NCBI GenBank assembly: GCA_019114585.1
Contig: DXFE01000009.1
Span: 1-30,681 of the forward strand
Origin: Gemmiger_A avium
GTDB taxonomy: Bacteria > Bacillota > Clostridia > Oscillospirales > Ruminococcaceae
DNA: 30,681 bases
Direction: 5' to 3'
Translations under genes and position numbers: made by a program
Part shown: in pieces, positions 14,641 to 22,549 of the stretch
Position numbering within the stretch: the first letter of the stretch is position 1
Layout: every line of letters begins with the position of its first letter
Notes under the pieces: model-generated
What the model saw: only the letters and a program-made list of their open reading frames with translations
The model's database searches: none
Told to the model about the DNA's origin: nothing

Positions 14641-16041
14641 ATGATACAGGACCTTACGGTCGGCCAACCGGCACAGGTACTGCGCCGGTACAGTGTGCCC
14701 ATGTTTGTGGGCGTGATTTTCCAGCAGATGTACAACATCGCCGACAGCGTCATCGCCGGCAAGTTCGCCGGTGAAGCGGCGCTGGCCGCGGTGGGCGCCA
14801 GCTACTCCATCACCATGATCTTCATGGCGGTGGCGGTAGGCAGCCAGATCGGCTGCAGCGTGGTGATCAGCCAGCTGTTCGGCGCCAAGGACTACGGCCG
14901 CATGAAGACCGCCGTCTCCACCACCCTGATCAGCGGCTTTGTGCTCAGCGCGGTGCTGGCCGTGGCAGGCGTGGGCGGCAGCGGCTGGCTGATGCGGCTG
15001 GTCAATACCCCGTCCGACATCTTTGCCGACGCCCAGCTGTATCTGGGCATCTACGTGGGCGGCTTCGTCTTCCTGTTCCTGTACAACGTGGCCACCGGTA
15101 TCTTCAACAGCCTGGGCGACAGCCGCACCCCGCTGTACTTCCTGATCGGCTCCAGCCTGTCCAACATCGTGCTGGACTGGGCGTTTGTGGCGCTGTTCCA
15201 CTGGGGCGTGGCCGGTGTGGCCTGGGCCACCTTCCTGGCGCAGGGCGTGGCCTGTGTGCTGTCCCTGATCGTGCTGCGCAGCCGGGTAGCCCAGGTAAAG
15301 TGCGAGGAGCATCACCCCCTGTTCAGCCTGGCCGCTCTGGGCAGCATCGCCCGCATCGCGGTGCCCAGCATCCTGCAGCAGAGCTTCATCTCCATCGGTG
15401 ATATGTTCATCCAGGGCCGGGTCAACAGCTACGGCTCCAGCGTGATCGCCGGCTACTCCGCCGCCATCAAGCTGAACACCTTCACCATCACCAGCTTCAC
15501 CACCCTGGCCAACGGCGTGTCCGGCTTTACCGCCCAGAACGTGGGCGCCGGCAAGCACGACCGGGTCCGGCAGGGCTGGGGCGCGGGCATCCGCCTGGCA
15601 CTCTGCGTGGCGGTTCCCTTCTTCCTGGCCTTCTTCTTCGGCGGCCGCATCTGCCTGGAACTGTTCATGAACGCCGAGGCCACCCAGCTGGCCCGGGATA
15701 CCGGCATGCAGTTTCTGCGGATCGTCTCCCCGTTCTACTTTGTGGTCTGCTTCAAGCTCATCAGCGACGGTGTGCTGCGGGGCGCGGGCTGCATGCGGCT
15801 GTTCATGGCCGCCACCTTCACCGACCTGGCGCTGCGCGTGATCCTGGCCTTTGCCTTCTCCAACATGCTCAACGCCGCGGTAGGCGTCTGGATGGCCTGG
15901 CCGGTGGGCTGGTGCATCGCCACCGCCATGTCCCTCTTCTTCTACCTGCGCGGGCACTGGATGCCCGCCTGGAGCAGCGACGCCGCCTCCGAAGCGGCCG
16001 AGGAACTCACCGAAGAGGTCTGCGCCATCGAAGAGGGCTGA
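14641..16041 (+). CDS. MATE family efflux transporter, LysR-linked
   Basis: Multidrug/metabolite exporter of 466 residues with twelve predicted membrane helices. The first segment RRYSVPMFVGVIFQQMYNIADSVIAGKFAG is characteristic of the clostridial MatE group, and the second-half equivalent is RIAVPSILQQSFISIGDMFIQGRVNSYG. It has a short acidic C-terminal tail (SEAAEELTEE). RBS GAGGGAG lies 9 nt before ATG 14641. The divergent LysR gene suggests induction by an exported compound. It differs clearly from the MATE gene at 9759, so the two are not recent duplicates. A terminator follows at 16093. Confidence 0.92.
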   Translation: MIQDLTVGQPAQVLRRYSVPMFVGVIFQQMYNIADSVIAGKFAGEAALAAVGASYSITMIFMAVAVGSQIGCSVVISQLFGAKDYGRMKTAVSTTLISGFVLSAVLAVAGVGGSGWLMRLVNTPSDIFADAQLYLGIYVGGFVFLFLYNVATGIFNSLGDSRTPLYFLIGSSLSNIVLDWAFVALFHWGVAGVAWATFLAQGVACVLSLIVLRSRVAQVKCEEHHPLFSLAALGSIARIAVPSILQQSFISIGDMFIQGRVNSYGSSVIAGYSAAIKLNTFTITSFTTLANGVSGFTAQNVGAGKHDRVRQGWGAGIRLALCVAVPFFLAFFFGGRICLELFMNAEATQLARDTGMQFLRIVSPFYFVVCFKLISDGVLRGAGCMRLFMAATFTDLALRVILAFAFSNMLNAAVGVWMAWPVGWCIATAMSLFFYLRGHWMPAWSSDAASEAAEELTEEVCAIEEG

Positions 16042-16092
16042 TAGTTCCTTACGCGTTTCTCTTCCTCCTTGCCGGCCGCAAGCCCGACTTTC

Positions 16093-16135
16093 GCCGCGTT
16101 CCCACCTCCTCCGGGAACGCGGCCTTTTTGTTTTC
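16093..16135 (+). terminator. Intrinsic terminator of the second MATE gene
   Basis: Perfect 11-bp stem GCCGCGTTCCC/GGGAACGCGGC with a 9-nt loop, then CTTTTTGTTTTC. Confidence 0.92.
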
Positions 16136-16144
16136 AACAAACAA

Positions 16145-16373
16145 TGCGCCCCGCGTGGAAAACTCCGCGCGGGGCGCACAGCTTGTAGAAAAAGCTGCTC
16201 TCTTTTCTTACCGAAAGGGGAGAGGGTGTGGGAGAGGACCATCAGGGCCCTCTCCCACTTGTAATATTCCCGTTTTTTCTGCGCGCAGAGCAGGAAAAAC
16301 GGCGGCTCAGACTGTCGAAAAGACTTTTTCGACAGTCTGAGCGCCCCGCGTGGAAAACTCCGCACGGGGCGCA
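16145..16373. repeat. Hairpin mosaic with a 33-bp hairpin repeat in two copies
   Basis: No gene in 16136-16386. The same 33-bp hairpin (GCGCCCCGCG, loop TGGAAAACTC, complement) occurs at 16146-16178 and 16341-16373 with one mismatch. Between them are further stems: CAGCTT/AAGCTG (16179-16197), GTGGGAGAGG/CCTCTCCCAC (16228-16258), CCGTTTTT..CTGC/GCAG..AAAAACGG (16270-16302) and a perfect 16-bp stem (16306-16321/16326-16341) whose 3' arm abuts repeat copy 2. It may double as a terminator zone for the minus-strand operon ending at 16387. Confidence 0.75.
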
Positions 16374-16386
16374 TTCTGTTTTGTAT

Positions 16387-17172
16387 TCAGGCGTTTTCGT
16401 AGGTTCCCTCATCCACGCCGATCTCATCGTCGGTCATGTTGGATTCCACCCGTACCTGGGCCGCCAGCTGTTCTGCGCCGGCCTGCGGCGCCAGTACCGG
16501 ATCCAGCCACAGGGTCATGGTCTGGCTGTCGTCGCTCCAGGTGAAATACAGGCTGGCCAGATCCGCCCCCTGCAGCGCCTCGGCCTGCTGCCGGCAGGCT
16601 TCGGCAAACGCCTCTGTGCTGTCAAAGGGGCCATACAGTTCCATCTCGCAGCTCACCCGGGCTGCCTGCCGGGCCTGCTCATCGGTAAGGCCCAGCTCCC
16701 CGTTCAGGCTTACATACACGTCCGCCCGGTAGACCAGGCTGCCGTCCAGGCAGGCGTTCACATCCTGCTTTGCCTGCTGGCGCACGGTTTCGTACTGGCC
16801 GGGCCGGTAGTATTCCACCACCATGGGCACCAGCGAGGCCACACAGCCCGCGCCCAGCAAAATCAGGCTGATGAAGATGCTAACCAGATCGTAGCGCACC
16901 CGCTCGCCCCGGCGGCCCCGCCAGAGCATCTCCGCGCCCAGCGCGATCAGCACCAGCGGCGCCAGTTTGAGCACGGCAACAGCCGGAAATCCCGGCACAA
17001 AATACACGCACAGGATAAACAGGCCGGCAGCGATCAGGGCCAGGCCCATGGTAAAGCTGCCCACCCGGCGGGGCGGCGGCTCGCGCCGGGCAGCAGGGGG
17101 TTCCGCCGCAGGCTGCGGCGCAGCGGCCGGTTCCCCCGGGCAGATGGTCGATTCATTCAAACGCTCTTCCAT
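16387..17172 (-). CDS. Membrane protein with LiaF/DUF5668-like transmembrane region
   Basis: A 261-residue protein of unknown function. A Pro/Ala-rich cytoplasmic N-terminus (about 1-38) is followed by four hydrophobic segments (about 39-120: GSFTMGLALIAAGLFILCVY, VLKLAPLVLIALGAEMLW, LVSIFISLILLGAGCVASLV) like the N-terminal module of LiaI/LiaF-type envelope-stress proteins. An acidic soluble domain (about 125-261) ends near NMTDDEIGVDEG. ATG 17172 has AGGAGG 8 nt upstream, 13 nt after the preceding gene. As the last gene of the sigma/anti-sigma operon it probably acts at the envelope under control of that sigma factor. Confidence 0.7.
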   Translation of the reverse strand: MEERLNESTICPGEPAAAPQPAAEPPAARREPPPRRVGSFTMGLALIAAGLFILCVYFVPGFPAVAVLKLAPLVLIALGAEMLWRGRRGERVRYDLVSIFISLILLGAGCVASLVPMVVEYYRPGQYETVRQQAKQDVNACLDGSLVYRADVYVSLNGELGLTDEQARQAARVSCEMELYGPFDSTEAFAEACRQQAEALQGADLASLYFTWSDDSQTMTLWLDPVLAPQAGAEQLAAQVRVESNMTDDEIGVDEGTYENA

Positions 17173-17185
17173 GCTGTCCGCCTCC

Positions 17186-17722
17186 TTATTCCTCGCCCCG
17201 GTACGGGGGAATTTCTTCCCGGTCACCGTGGGCCGTCCGGGGCCCGCGCACCAGCCATACGCCTACCGCCAGCAGCGCCACTGCGGCCAGCATCTGCGGC
17301 ACATTGTACAGGATGCGCATCATCCATTCCAGCCCCAGCTGGATGGCCAGATCCAGCAGCGGCTCCCGCACAAAGTTGGTGTACAGCATGTATACGCCCA
17401 GCGCCACCAGAATCCAGCCCACCAGGGTGCTGCGTCCCTTGACCAGCCGCAGCAGATTCTGATCCTCGCCCAGGTGCATCATATAGTCGTCCACAGGCGG
17501 ATGACCTTCCAGGCAGTTGTAGTGGATATTGAAGGTATCAAAAAAGCTGTACATCCAGACCACCGGAACCAGCATTCCCAGCGGGCTGAACAGCCAGGTC
17601 AGCACCACCGAGCCCGCCAGCAGCATGGCCATGGACAGGCCTCGTTTCATGTACCCCTGGTACATCTGGCCCGCGCCGGGCACAAAAGCGAAGCAAAATA
17701 CAAGAAAACCGTTCTTTTTCAT
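17186..17722 (-). CDS. TM2-like multi-pass membrane protein
   Basis: A 178-residue membrane protein. The opening KKNGFLVFCFAFVPGAGQMY, with QGYMKRG after it, is the typical TM2-domain start with a PGAGQMYQG motif. Further hydrophobic stretches follow at about 35-60, 105-125 and 140-165, and the tail is acidic. ATG 17722 follows the anti-sigma stop codon by 8 nt; GGAG lies about 13 nt upstream. A GTG at 17734 overlaps the anti-sigma stop and sits too close to GGAGA, so ATG is preferred. It is co-transcribed with the sigma factor genes. Molecular function is unknown. Confidence 0.7.
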   Translation of the reverse strand: MKKNGFLVFCFAFVPGAGQMYQGYMKRGLSMAMLLAGSVVLTWLFSPLGMLVPVVWMYSFFDTFNIHYNCLEGHPPVDDYMMHLGEDQNLLRLVKGRSTLVGWILVALGVYMLYTNFVREPLLDLAIQLGLEWMMRILYNVPQMLAAVALLAVGVWLVRGPRTAHGDREEIPPYRGEE

Positions 17723-17730
17723 GGTGTGGG

Positions 17731-18231
17731 TCACTCTCCTTTAACAGAATCGGCGGGCGTGTCGGCCGCGCCGGAAGGCTGATCGAAGGTCGGATGCAGC
17801 GCATCCAGCAGATGGTCGGCCGCGTTGCCGAATGCGCCGAACATCTGGTTCAGCGAATCGCTGATCTCCCAGTGGGTCCGTTCATCCGGCACGTCCTGCC
17901 GCCAGTCGGGCTTCTGGGTGATGCGGCCGAATACGCCGCCGCCCCACAGCCCAAACGCCAGTACCACCGCCGCCGCGGCCACCGCGTACCGGTTCATCAC
18001 CACCCGGGCAATCCGCTGCCGGATGCGGCGCATGACCGGCAGGGTCAAATCCTCGGGCGGCTGGATCTGCACCGGCTCCGCCAGGGCCAGGTACCGGTCC
18101 AGGCATGCGTCGCAGAAGCTCAGGTGTTCGGCAGCTTCCAGACGGGCCAGTTCATCCAGCTGGCCGTCCCGCAGCGCGGCGAGCCCGGCATCGCTCAGAT
18201 GGCCGTTTTCCAAAAACAATTCCTGTGACAT
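17731..18231 (-). CDS. Zinc-finger anti-sigma factor
   Basis: Membrane-bound inhibitor of the sigma factor encoded just upstream. The 166 residues carry an N-terminal zinc-binding anti-sigma motif HxxxCxxC (His36, Cys40, Cys43 in EHLSFCDACLDRY). One membrane helix follows (about 80-102, VVMNRYAVAAAAVVLAFGLW), then an extracytoplasmic tail (about 103-166). The start ATG 18231 lies 1 nt after the sigma factor stop codon, so translation is coupled and stoichiometric. No site-1 protease signature is evident in the short tail. Confidence 0.87.
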   Translation of the reverse strand: MSQELFLENGHLSDAGLAALRDGQLDELARLEAAEHLSFCDACLDRYLALAEPVQIQPPEDLTLPVMRRIRQRIARVVMNRYAVAAAAVVLAFGLWGGGVFGRITQKPDWRQDVPDERTHWEISDSLNQMFGAFGNAADHLLDALHPTFDQPSGAADTPADSVKGE

Positions 18232-18232
18232 C

Positions 18233-18757
18233 TCAGCTGTTCCCCCTTTCCTGGATCTGCCGCTGCAGCATCTGCCGCGCGCGGTAAAGCTGGGTATGTA
18301 CGGTCTTGACCGGTCGGCCCAGCGCCGACGCGATCTCGTCCACGGTGCGTTCTTCCAAAAAGTACATCCGTGCCACCGGACCATAGGGCTGGCGCAGCCC
18401 CCGCACCAGGTCCGCGATGGCCGCGGCTTCGTCCCGGTCCACCGCCGCCTGTTCCGGGCTTTGGGGGCCCGGCGGCGCCCCGGGCCGGGGCGTTTCCGGC
18501 ATGGCGTCCTCTCCGGGCAGACCCACCTTGCGGCACCAGGCGCTTTTCAGGTGGTCTTTTGCCTTGTTGGCCGCAATGCGGGCCAGCCAGGGCTTGTAGT
18601 GCTCCGGCGGGCAGGCGTCCATGTGGGTGTAGGCGGCCAGAAAGGTCTCCTGCGCCAGATCCTGCGCCGTCTGATGATCCTGTACCAGCTGGTAACAAAC
18701 GGTGTACACGAGGGCCTGGTACTGGCCGACCAGCTTGGAAAATTCTGCGTTTGTCAT
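18233..18757 (-). CDS. ECF-type RNA polymerase sigma factor
   Basis: Sigma-70 family, extracytoplasmic-function group, 174 residues with only regions 2 and 4. Region 2 (about 10-75) reads LVYTVCYQLVQDHQTAQDLAQETFLAAYTH, then KPWLARIAANKAKDHLK. A Pro/Gly-rich linker follows, and then region 4 (about 118-168) with the helix-turn-helix RTVDEIASALGRPVKTVHTQLYRAR. RBS GGGGAGGGG precedes ATG 18757. The adjacent anti-sigma gene identifies its regulator. Targets probably include the two downstream membrane genes, since ECF factors usually activate their own operon. I could not identify a convincing ECF promoter upstream. Confidence 0.93.
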   Translation of the reverse strand: MTNAEFSKLVGQYQALVYTVCYQLVQDHQTAQDLAQETFLAAYTHMDACPPEHYKPWLARIAANKAKDHLKSAWCRKVGLPGEDAMPETPRPGAPPGPQSPEQAAVDRDEAAAIADLVRGLRQPYGPVARMYFLEERTVDEIASALGRPVKTVHTQLYRARQMLQRQIQERGNS

Positions 18758-18934
18758 CCAGCCCCTCCCCTCGTTTGTTCCGTTCTGCTTATACTACGAG
18801 CGGGCGGTTTGCCTTTCTTCATCTCTGTACGATTTTTCTGCGGAAATTTTTCCCGGTATGCCAGCGCACGGAAAGCAGGCTGCCCGCTGCCGTTCTTCCC
18901 GTTCTCTCCGCCGTCCCGCCCGGGCCTTTCGCAG

Positions 18935-18980
18935 CCAAACCAAACAAGCCCGCCGGCGCCAAAAACGCCAACGGGCCTGT
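18935..18980 (-). terminator. Terminator of the sortase gene
   Basis: A 15-bp stem between 18944-18958 and 18966-18980 (three G-U pairs) with a 7-nt loop. On the minus strand it is followed by TTGGTTTGG. The rest of 18758-19031 shows no gene. Confidence 0.55.
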
Positions 18981-19031
18981 TGTTTGCCCTATACGCCCGC
19001 AGTCGGGAACGGTCCGGGGACAATATATGTC

Positions 19032-19832
19032 TCAGCCTTTTTCGCTGTCCAGACGTTCACCCTGCACCGCGTGCATGACCACCCGGTTGCCCTGGGCTGC
19101 CCCCACCGTATTGCAGGTGGACAGGGTCATCACCGGCTTTGTGCCGTCCACCTCAACCCCCATGTCATAGAGGGAGCGGTCTTTCATCCCCTGCACAAAG
19201 GCGGTAAAATCCTCGCCGGGCAGATAGCCCACCATGTACACGCCCGGATCGGTGCTCAGCACCTTTTCAATGGAGAACACATCATACTGCCAGATCCCCT
19301 CCGGCGTGTAGAGGATGAAGGAGGCCTCGCCCCCGTTTTCCAGGAAAAAGGATTCCTCCAGATAGCTTTTCAGCTGTCCGAACATGGAGCCGTCCTTCAT
19401 ATTGTGGCCGTACACGATGGCATGCCAGTCCAGGATCCCCTCGTTGTTTGCCTCCAGAAAGATGCTGCCGCCGTTGTTCCAGGTGCCGTCCGGCAAAGTG
19501 CGCAGATACTGGGTGTTGGTGCGCCCATGTACAATGGGAAAATCAATATTCATCAGCGGCCACTGAATCCAGCCCACCACATCGGGCCAGTCCTGGCGCA
19601 GCGCGTCAAAGTCCACATCCAGCAGCGCGGGCCCCTCTTCTTCCGAAGCGCTCTGTGCCGGGGCGGTGTACTGCTGCTGCATCTCATCAAAGGCCCGGGC
19701 ACTCTGCCGGTATCCCCACCAGGTCCATACCATCACGCCCAGCGCGCCCAGGGCCACCAGCCCCGCCGCGATCTGCACAAACAGCCAGAACCGGTCACTG
19801 CGGCCGGATTTTTTCTTGTCGTTCTTTTCCAT
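19032..19832 (-). CDS. Class B sortase
   Basis: Membrane-anchored cysteine transpeptidase that cleaves sorting signals and joins surface proteins to the wall or to each other. The 266 residues have an N-terminal membrane helix (about 15-38), then the sortase barrel with catalytic His143 (YGHNM), Cys240 (TLSTCNT) and Arg250 (GNRVVMHA). The order of motifs, the DWPDVVGWIQWPLMNIDFPIV stretch and the insertion before the Cys place it in class B. ATG 19832 is the only ATG in frame; GAGGAA lies about 13 nt upstream, a long spacing. It has its own promoter, separated from the fibre genes upstream by a terminator. The VQTGD protein encoded at 21053 is the likely substrate. Confidence 0.92.
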   Translation of the reverse strand: MEKNDKKKSGRSDRFWLFVQIAAGLVALGALGVMVWTWWGYRQSARAFDEMQQQYTAPAQSASEEEGPALLDVDFDALRQDWPDVVGWIQWPLMNIDFPIVHGRTNTQYLRTLPDGTWNNGGSIFLEANNEGILDWHAIVYGHNMKDGSMFGQLKSYLEESFFLENGGEASFILYTPEGIWQYDVFSIEKVLSTDPGVYMVGYLPGEDFTAFVQGMKDRSLYDMGVEVDGTKPVMTLSTCNTVGAAQGNRVVMHAVQGERLDSEKG

Positions 19833-19928
19833 CGGGTTTTGCGTTCCTCTCTGTATGCGTTTGTCGGCGTCGCTGCCCTGCGCCCTAGCCCGCCTGCGGC
19901 AGCAGAATGCGTACACGTTTACAGTTTC

Positions 19929-19958
19929 AGTATACGCCCGCGGCCCGGCCGCTGGCAA
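19929..19958 (-). promoter_or_regulatory. Sortase promoter
   Basis: On the minus strand, TTGCCA (19958-19953), 18-bp spacer, TATACT (19934-19929). It lies between the terminator of the surface-protein operon and the sortase start. Confidence 0.6.
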
Positions 19959-19980
19959 GCCTGTTTTCCCGGCAGCAGCC

Positions 19981-20016
19981 AAAAACGGGCCCCGGCGTTG
20001 CCGCGCCGGGGCCCGT
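19981..20016 (-). terminator. Terminator of the surface-protein operon
   Basis: Perfect 13-bp GC stem (19985-19997 with 20004-20016). It is followed by TTTTT on the minus strand and by TTTT on the plus strand, so it could act both ways. Confidence 0.88.
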
Positions 20017-20065
20017 TTTATCTGTGAATCGCTCTATGCCTTTTGGGAAGGATCACCGCAGCGGT

Positions 20066-21046
20066 TTACTCTTCCTCCTGGCCGCCCTTGCGCTTGCGCA
20101 GAGCCACCAGCACGATCAGCAGGATCGCCAGCAGGCCCACAACGCCGCCGATAACCATCGGCATGCTCACGCCTGCCTGGGCAGTCTCACCACCGGCCTC
20201 CGGGGTGCTCTCGTCGGGGATCTCCTCGCCGCCAGCCTGCGGAGTGCTCTCGTCCGGGATGTCCTCACCACCGGCCTGCGGGGTCTCCTCGTCGGGGATC
20301 TCTTCACCGCCGTCACCAGCGCCATCACCGCCGCCAACAACACCAGCGCCGCCCACCAGGTTCACGTCGTTGTAGTTCACCACAACATCGCCGTCCACAT
20401 ATTCGGTCACTGTGTTTACGTGTACATTCTGGGTGTAATAGAAAGTGAAAACCGTCTGCCCGTCTTCCAGAATTTCCTGGGTCTGCACCGCACTGCCTAC
20501 CACAGTAAACTCATCTACCGCAATAGCAGTCAGGGTCAAAGGCAGGCCAACCGTAGCTGTACCGCGTACACTGGGGGCTACTTCTTCGTCTGTCCCCTGC
20601 CGCAGATACTGCACCAGATAGCTGCCCTCGTTCCGGTCGCCCTTCAGAGCGTACTCCGCAACGAAATCGTAGTCAGCGGTCACAGCGGTGCCCGGCACAT
20701 AGGAGGTGTTGGCATCCACAGCCGTGGTAACGGTGTAGTTGCTGCCCTCGCCCGTGACCAGGGTGCTGTTGGGGGTGGGAGCGTTCGGCGCCAGTTTGTC
20801 ATCCGCTACCAGAACGGCGACCACCGTCTTATCCTCGTTCACATAGACATTTTCCTCATCCGCGGTGTTGTAGTTATCGCGGAGGTAGGTAATGTACTCG
20901 TCGGTAAAGGAACCGTGCTCACCAGCCCGGAAGGTCACAATGTAACCGGTGTCATCGGCCGCAAACGCAGTAGCAACAGGGAGGGTGGCCAGCATGCACA
21001 GAGCCATCAGCACCGCCGCAAAGCGTTTCATAAAAGCTTTCCGCAT
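20066..21046 (-). CDS. Membrane-anchored surface protein with MucBP-like domain and 13-residue repeats
   Basis: A 326-residue exported protein. It has a signal peptide (about 1-29, ending ATAFAA) and an N-terminal domain without clear family. A MucBP-like domain follows (about 140-225: GSYLVQYLRQGTDEEVAPSV ... VFTFYYTQN), then a Gly-rich linker, three 13-residue repeats of the type GGEEIPDESTPEA, a membrane helix (about 292-315) and a basic RKRKGG stop-transfer tail. The layout matches sortase substrates, but no LPxTG-like motif precedes the helix, so it may simply stay membrane bound. RBS AGGAGTGAG precedes ATG 21046. It is the last gene before the terminator. A base or anchor role in the fibre locus is inferred. 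Confidence 0.8.
   Translation of the reverse strand: MRKAFMKRFAAVLMALCMLATLPVATAFAADDTGYIVTFRAGEHGSFTDEYITYLRDNYNTADEENVYVNEDKTVVAVLVADDKLAPNAPTPNSTLVTGEGSNYTVTTAVDANTSYVPGTAVTADYDFVAEYALKGDRNEGSYLVQYLRQGTDEEVAPSVRGTATVGLPLTLTAIAVDEFTVVGSAVQTQEILEDGQTVFTFYYTQNVHVNTVTEYVDGDVVVNYNDVNLVGGAGVVGGGDGAGDGGEEIPDEETPQAGGEDIPDESTPQAGGEEIPDESTPEAGGETAQAGVSMPMVIGGVVGLLAILLIVLVALRKRKGGQEEE
20195..20311 (-). repeat. Three tandem 39-bp coding repeats
   Basis: Encode GGEEIPDEETPQA, GGEDIPDESTPQA and GGEEIPDESTPEA. They differ at a few positions and lie just outside the membrane helix. Confidence 0.85.
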
Positions 21047-21052
21047 GGCTGC

Positions 21053-21814
21053 TCACTCCTCCTTCTTTTTCTTCTTTTTGGCCGCCAGGATAAACACCAG
21101 CACAGCCAGGACCAGCACGCCCACCAGCGGCGCAAAGGCCACCGGATCGCCGGTCTGCACACCGTTCAGCCAGTAACGGGTCTGGGTAACGATAATGTCC
21201 TTACCCTTTTCGTACACGGTCTCGGTGCGGTTGATGGGGGTAACTTCCTCGGCGCGGAACTCAAAGCTGATTCCGCCCATGGCATCCATGTAGGTAAAGT
21301 CTGTACCCGTGGCGTCCGGCTTGATGCGGACTTCCAGCACAGCGGAGCTGTGGGGGTCCAGCGTGGCCACCAGCACATAGTCGGTGCCCAGCACATCATC
21401 CTGGTTCAAAACCTTCAGCTCGTCGGTGCCCTGACCACCTACCAGAGTACCGGTCTCTTCATTGGCCCGCGTTGTCTGATCGGCGGTATTACCGAAGATC
21501 ACCTGGTCATTCACCAGCATGGTCACCCGGTAACCGGTATCCTTCGAGCCGCTCTCTTCATTCAGAAGGGTCTGCAGGACCTCGGTAGACATGTAGAAGT
21601 TCACCGAAGCGTTGCTGTTGTTCACCAGGTCAAAGCTGCCGGAGCTCTCCACGCCGGGCATCATGTACTCGAAACCCGTCAGGTCCGAAGAGGAAACCTT
21701 GAGTTCAGTGCTGCCGTCATATGTAACGGAAACGCTGCTGTCCGCGTAGCAGCCAAGGGCCGCCACCAGAGCCAGGCTCAGCACCAGCACAAGGGCAAAC
21801 AAACGTTTTGTCAT
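21053..21814 (-). CDS. Exported protein with sortase-B-type C-terminal sorting signal (VQTGD)
   Basis: 253 residues. N-terminal signal peptide (TKRLFALVLVLSLALVAALG, cleavage near CYA-DSS). The extracellular domain is rich in beta-forming sequence (SGSFDLVNNSNASVNFYMST resembles the bulk of TasA-like/WxL-like beta sandwiches). The C-terminal signal is NGVQTGDP (Val219-Gln-Thr-Gly222), a hydrophobic helix (about 226-245) and KKKKKKEE. xVQTGD is a plausible variant sorting motif for the class B sortase encoded at 19032. RBS GGTGAAAT is weak, and the gene lies 27 nt after the previous one and 6 nt before the next. I expect it to be the wall-linked base of the fibre, which is inference. Confidence 0.82.
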   Translation of the reverse strand: MTKRLFALVLVLSLALVAALGCYADSSVSVTYDGSTELKVSSSDLTGFEYMMPGVESSGSFDLVNNSNASVNFYMSTEVLQTLLNEESGSKDTGYRVTMLVNDQVIFGNTADQTTRANEETGTLVGGQGTDELKVLNQDDVLGTDYVLVATLDPHSSAVLEVRIKPDATGTDFTYMDAMGGISFEFRAEEVTPINRTETVYEKGKDIIVTQTRYWLNGVQTGDPVAFAPLVGVLVLAVLVFILAAKKKKKKEE

Positions 21815-21841
21815 CGTATTTCACCTGTCTTTCCGCTGTGC

Positions 21842-22549
21842 TCAGTCCGAAATGCTCACAATGTTGCCATCTTCATCCAGTTCCACGTCAACGCCCCAAG
21901 CGGACAGAATACCCGCTTTGTTCAGCTCGTTGTCGCCATCCACAAACTGTACGCCCTCGGCCTCAGCCTCCAGGATGATACCCTTGTTGGCATAATCGTT
22001 GTTTGCGTCAGTGGCCAGTTCCAGGGATTCCAGCAGGTGGCCGGTCTGTTCACCAGGCAGCAGCGGAGCGCTGAAATAGAACACCTGGGTCTCGCTCTTG
22101 GTGCGGCCGGAGAAGAAGCCGCCAAAGGCGTCATCAACCTTCCGGGCACTCATCCAACCGTCATTTTCAGCGGGATTCAAGGTCACCAGCGAAGAATCCA
22201 GGTCGGTCCGCTTTTCATAAAGCGGGAAACCGTACTCGTCAACCTCGCCCGTGGGCTCGCCCCAATATTTCGTCACGGTAACGCGCACATAGGCAGGCAC
22301 GTTGCCCTGGTTATACACACTATACGTTTCATCCAGCGATCGATAGCCGCCCGGAGAAACGTCGCTCAGATCCACAGCCCCATCGCTCATAGGACGGAAA
22401 CTGTTCCAGAGGATGGAAAGCCTCGGCGCTTCAAGGGATGCACCCACAGCGGTGGTTCCCTGCGCCTGCTGTGCGGCCAATGTGCCGCCCGCGGCCACTG
22501 CAAACACGAGAGCGGCAGTGACAGCCATTAAAATGTATCTTTTCTTCAC
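21842..22549 (-). CDS. SipW-dependent-type exported protein (TasA/camelysin-like), GTG start
   Basis: 235 residues. The signal region KKRYILMAVTAALVFAVAAGGTLAAQQAQG is a variant of the SipW-type signal (usual motif GGTLAYxxD). The mature part is beta-rich with NQGNVPAYVRVTVTKYWGEP, a recognisable TasA-like strand pattern, and ends in DVELDEDGNIVSISD. The start is GTG 22549, overlapping the TGA of the upstream signal peptidase by 4 nt (GTGA), with GGGAG 8 nt before. This tight coupling suggests the peptidase at 22546 is dedicated to it. The loss of the Tyr/Asp in the signal motif may explain why it has its own peptidase. Confidence 0.82.
   Translation of the reverse strand: MKKRYILMAVTAALVFAVAAGGTLAAQQAQGTTAVGASLEAPRLSILWNSFRPMSDGAVDLSDVSPGGYRSLDETYSVYNQGNVPAYVRVTVTKYWGEPTGEVDEYGFPLYEKRTDLDSSLVTLNPAENDGWMSARKVDDAFGGFFSGRTKSETQVFYFSAPLLPGEQTGHLLESLELATDANNDYANKGIILEAEAEGVQFVDGDNELNKAGILSAWGVDVELDEDGNIVSISD

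Noticed and set aside
18758..18860. ECF-type promoter upstream of the sigma factor
   Set aside because: An AACC and a CGTA are present on the minus strand but only 7 bp apart, too close for a -35/-10 pair.
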